6,652 bases of DNA from NCBI GenBank assembly GCA_937883885.1, contig CAKZXL010000922.1, positions 1 through 6,652 of the forward strand, written 5' to 3'. A program made the position numbers and the translations under genes. Shown one piece after another: positions 5,906-6,652 of the stretch. Origin of the DNA: an uncultured Aquincola sp. Lineage in GTDB: Bacteria > Pseudomonadota > Gammaproteobacteria > Burkholderiales > Burkholderiaceae. Each line of letters starts with the position of its first letter. Position 1 is the first letter of the stretch. Under the pieces are notes generated by a model that searched no databases, was not told where the DNA came from, and saw only the letters and a list, made by a program, of their open reading frames with translations.

Positions 5906-6652
5906 AACCGTATCGGAGCCATCGTCGCTGGCGCGCTCATCCTGCTGATGCTCGCCAGCTCCACGCTCTTCATCGTCGACCAGCGCCAGGTGGCGGTGGT
6001 GTATGCGCTGGGTGAGATCAAGGAAGTCATCACCGAGCCGGGCCTGAAGTTCAAGCTGCCGCCGCCGTTCCAGAACGTCGTGTTCCTGGACAAGCGCGTG
6101 CAGACGCTGGACAGCCCCGAGACCCGCCCCATCTTCACCGCCGAGAAAAAGAGCGTGGTGATCGACTGGCTGGTGAAGTGGCGCATCGTCGAGCCGCGCC
6201 AGTTCATCCGCAACAGCGGCGTCGACATCCGCAACCTGGAAAGCCGGCTGGCGCCGGTGGTGCAGGCCGCCTTCAACGAGGTGGTCACGCGGCGCACCGT
6301 GCGCGGCGTGCTGGCCACCGAGCGTGAGCAGGTGATGCAGGCGGTGCGTGAGCGCCTGGCCGACGAAAGCAAGGCCTTCGGCATCGAGATCGTGGACGTG
6401 CGCGTCAAGCGCGTGGACTTCGTGGCCGACATCACCGACGCCGTCTACCGCCGCATGGAATCGGAACGCAAGCAGGTGGCCAACGAGCTGCGGTCGCAGG
6501 GCGCCGCCGATGGCGAGAAGATCCGCGCCGACGCCGACCGCCAGCGCGAGGTGATCATCGCCGAGGCCTACCGCGACGCGCAGAAGATCAAGGGCGAGGG
6601 CGATGCGCAGGCTTCGGCGCTGTACGCCGATGCCTTCGGCCGCGACCCGCAG
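5903..6652 (+). CDS. hflC: FtsH protease modulator subunit HflC (3' end outside window)
   Basis: The frame stays open from ATG 5903 to the last base, giving 250 residues; the C-terminal tail, probably 40-60 residues, is missing. A single membrane helix (about 4-24, IGAIVAGALILLMLASSTLF) is followed by DQRQVAVVYALGEIKEV, the usual HflC entry into the SPFH/Band 7 domain. LDKRVQTLDSPE and the R-x-V-R-G-V-L-A-T-E segment near 131-141 are typical of HflC. The visible end, with alternating charged and Ala residues (EAYRDAQKIKGEGDAQASALYADAFGRDP, split here only by the window edge), is the long helix that lines the HflK/HflC cage. It works with HflK as a hetero-oligomer bound to FtsH, with the bulk of the domain in the periplasm. 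In related genomes hisZ and purA usually follow; they are not visible here. Confidence 0.96.
   Translation, partial: MNRIGAIVAGALILLMLASSTLFIVDQRQVAVVYALGEIKEVITEPGLKFKLPPPFQNVVFLDKRVQTLDSPETRPIFTAEKKSVVIDWLVKWRIVEPRQFIRNSGVDIRNLESRLAPVVQAAFNEVVTRRTVRGVLATEREQVMQAVRERLADESKAFGIEIVDVRVKRVDFVADITDAVYRRMESERKQVANELRSQGAADGEKIRADADRQREVIIAEAYRDAQKIKGEGDAQASALYADAFGRDPQ

Noticed and set aside
1..6652. Mobile elements, CRISPR arrays, tRNA genes or defence systems
   Set aside because: Genes are contiguous housekeeping genes in a conserved order. No direct-repeat arrays, transposase motifs or tRNA-like cloverleaf were seen.

Overview
The window is GC-rich DNA with strong G/C preference at third codon positions, and every gene lies on the + strand. 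The order yfgM - bamB - der - hfq - hflX - hflK - hflC is the arrangement known from Betaproteobacteria. In Gammaproteobacteria hfq instead follows miaA. Protein features such as the NKAE motif in Der, the NLLRKEH stretch in Hfq and the extended HflX N-terminus, together with the base composition, suggest Burkholderiales, probably near Comamonadaceae or the Rubrivivax/Leptothrix group. That placement is inference; no rRNA or other marker is present.

Layout. Positions 1-438 hold the C-terminal part of a YfgM-type TPR protein, whose start lies upstream. It overlaps by one base the start of bamB (438-1565), the outer-membrane lipoprotein of the BAM complex. After 19 bases comes der (1585-2925), the double-GTPase ribosome assembly factor. 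These three look like one translationally linked envelope/ribosome operon, usually headed by hisS outside the window. A 99-base gap (2926-3024) follows, the only real intergenic space here. It contains inverted repeats that can form alternative, mutually exclusive RNA hairpins and a plausible extended -10 promoter. Then comes hfq (3025-3267, GTG start), the RNA chaperone. After 23 bases with two small hairpins comes hflX (3291-4550, TTG start), a ribosome-splitting GTPase. It overlaps by four bases (ATGA) with hflK (4547-5884), followed after 18 bases by hflC (from 5903, running off the right edge at residue 250).

How they work together. YfgM and BamB act in export and outer-membrane assembly. 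Der and HflX act on ribosomes. Hfq acts on small RNAs and mRNAs. HflK and HflC form the membrane SPFH complex around the FtsH protease. The hfq-hflX-hflKC block is probably co-transcribed as a stress and quality-control unit.

This is a conserved housekeeping region. I found no mobile element, CRISPR array, RNA gene or evidently new system. The parts most worth a second look are the structured der-hfq junction with possible Hfq autoregulation, the hairpins in front of the TTG start of hflX, and the basic N-terminal extension of HflK.
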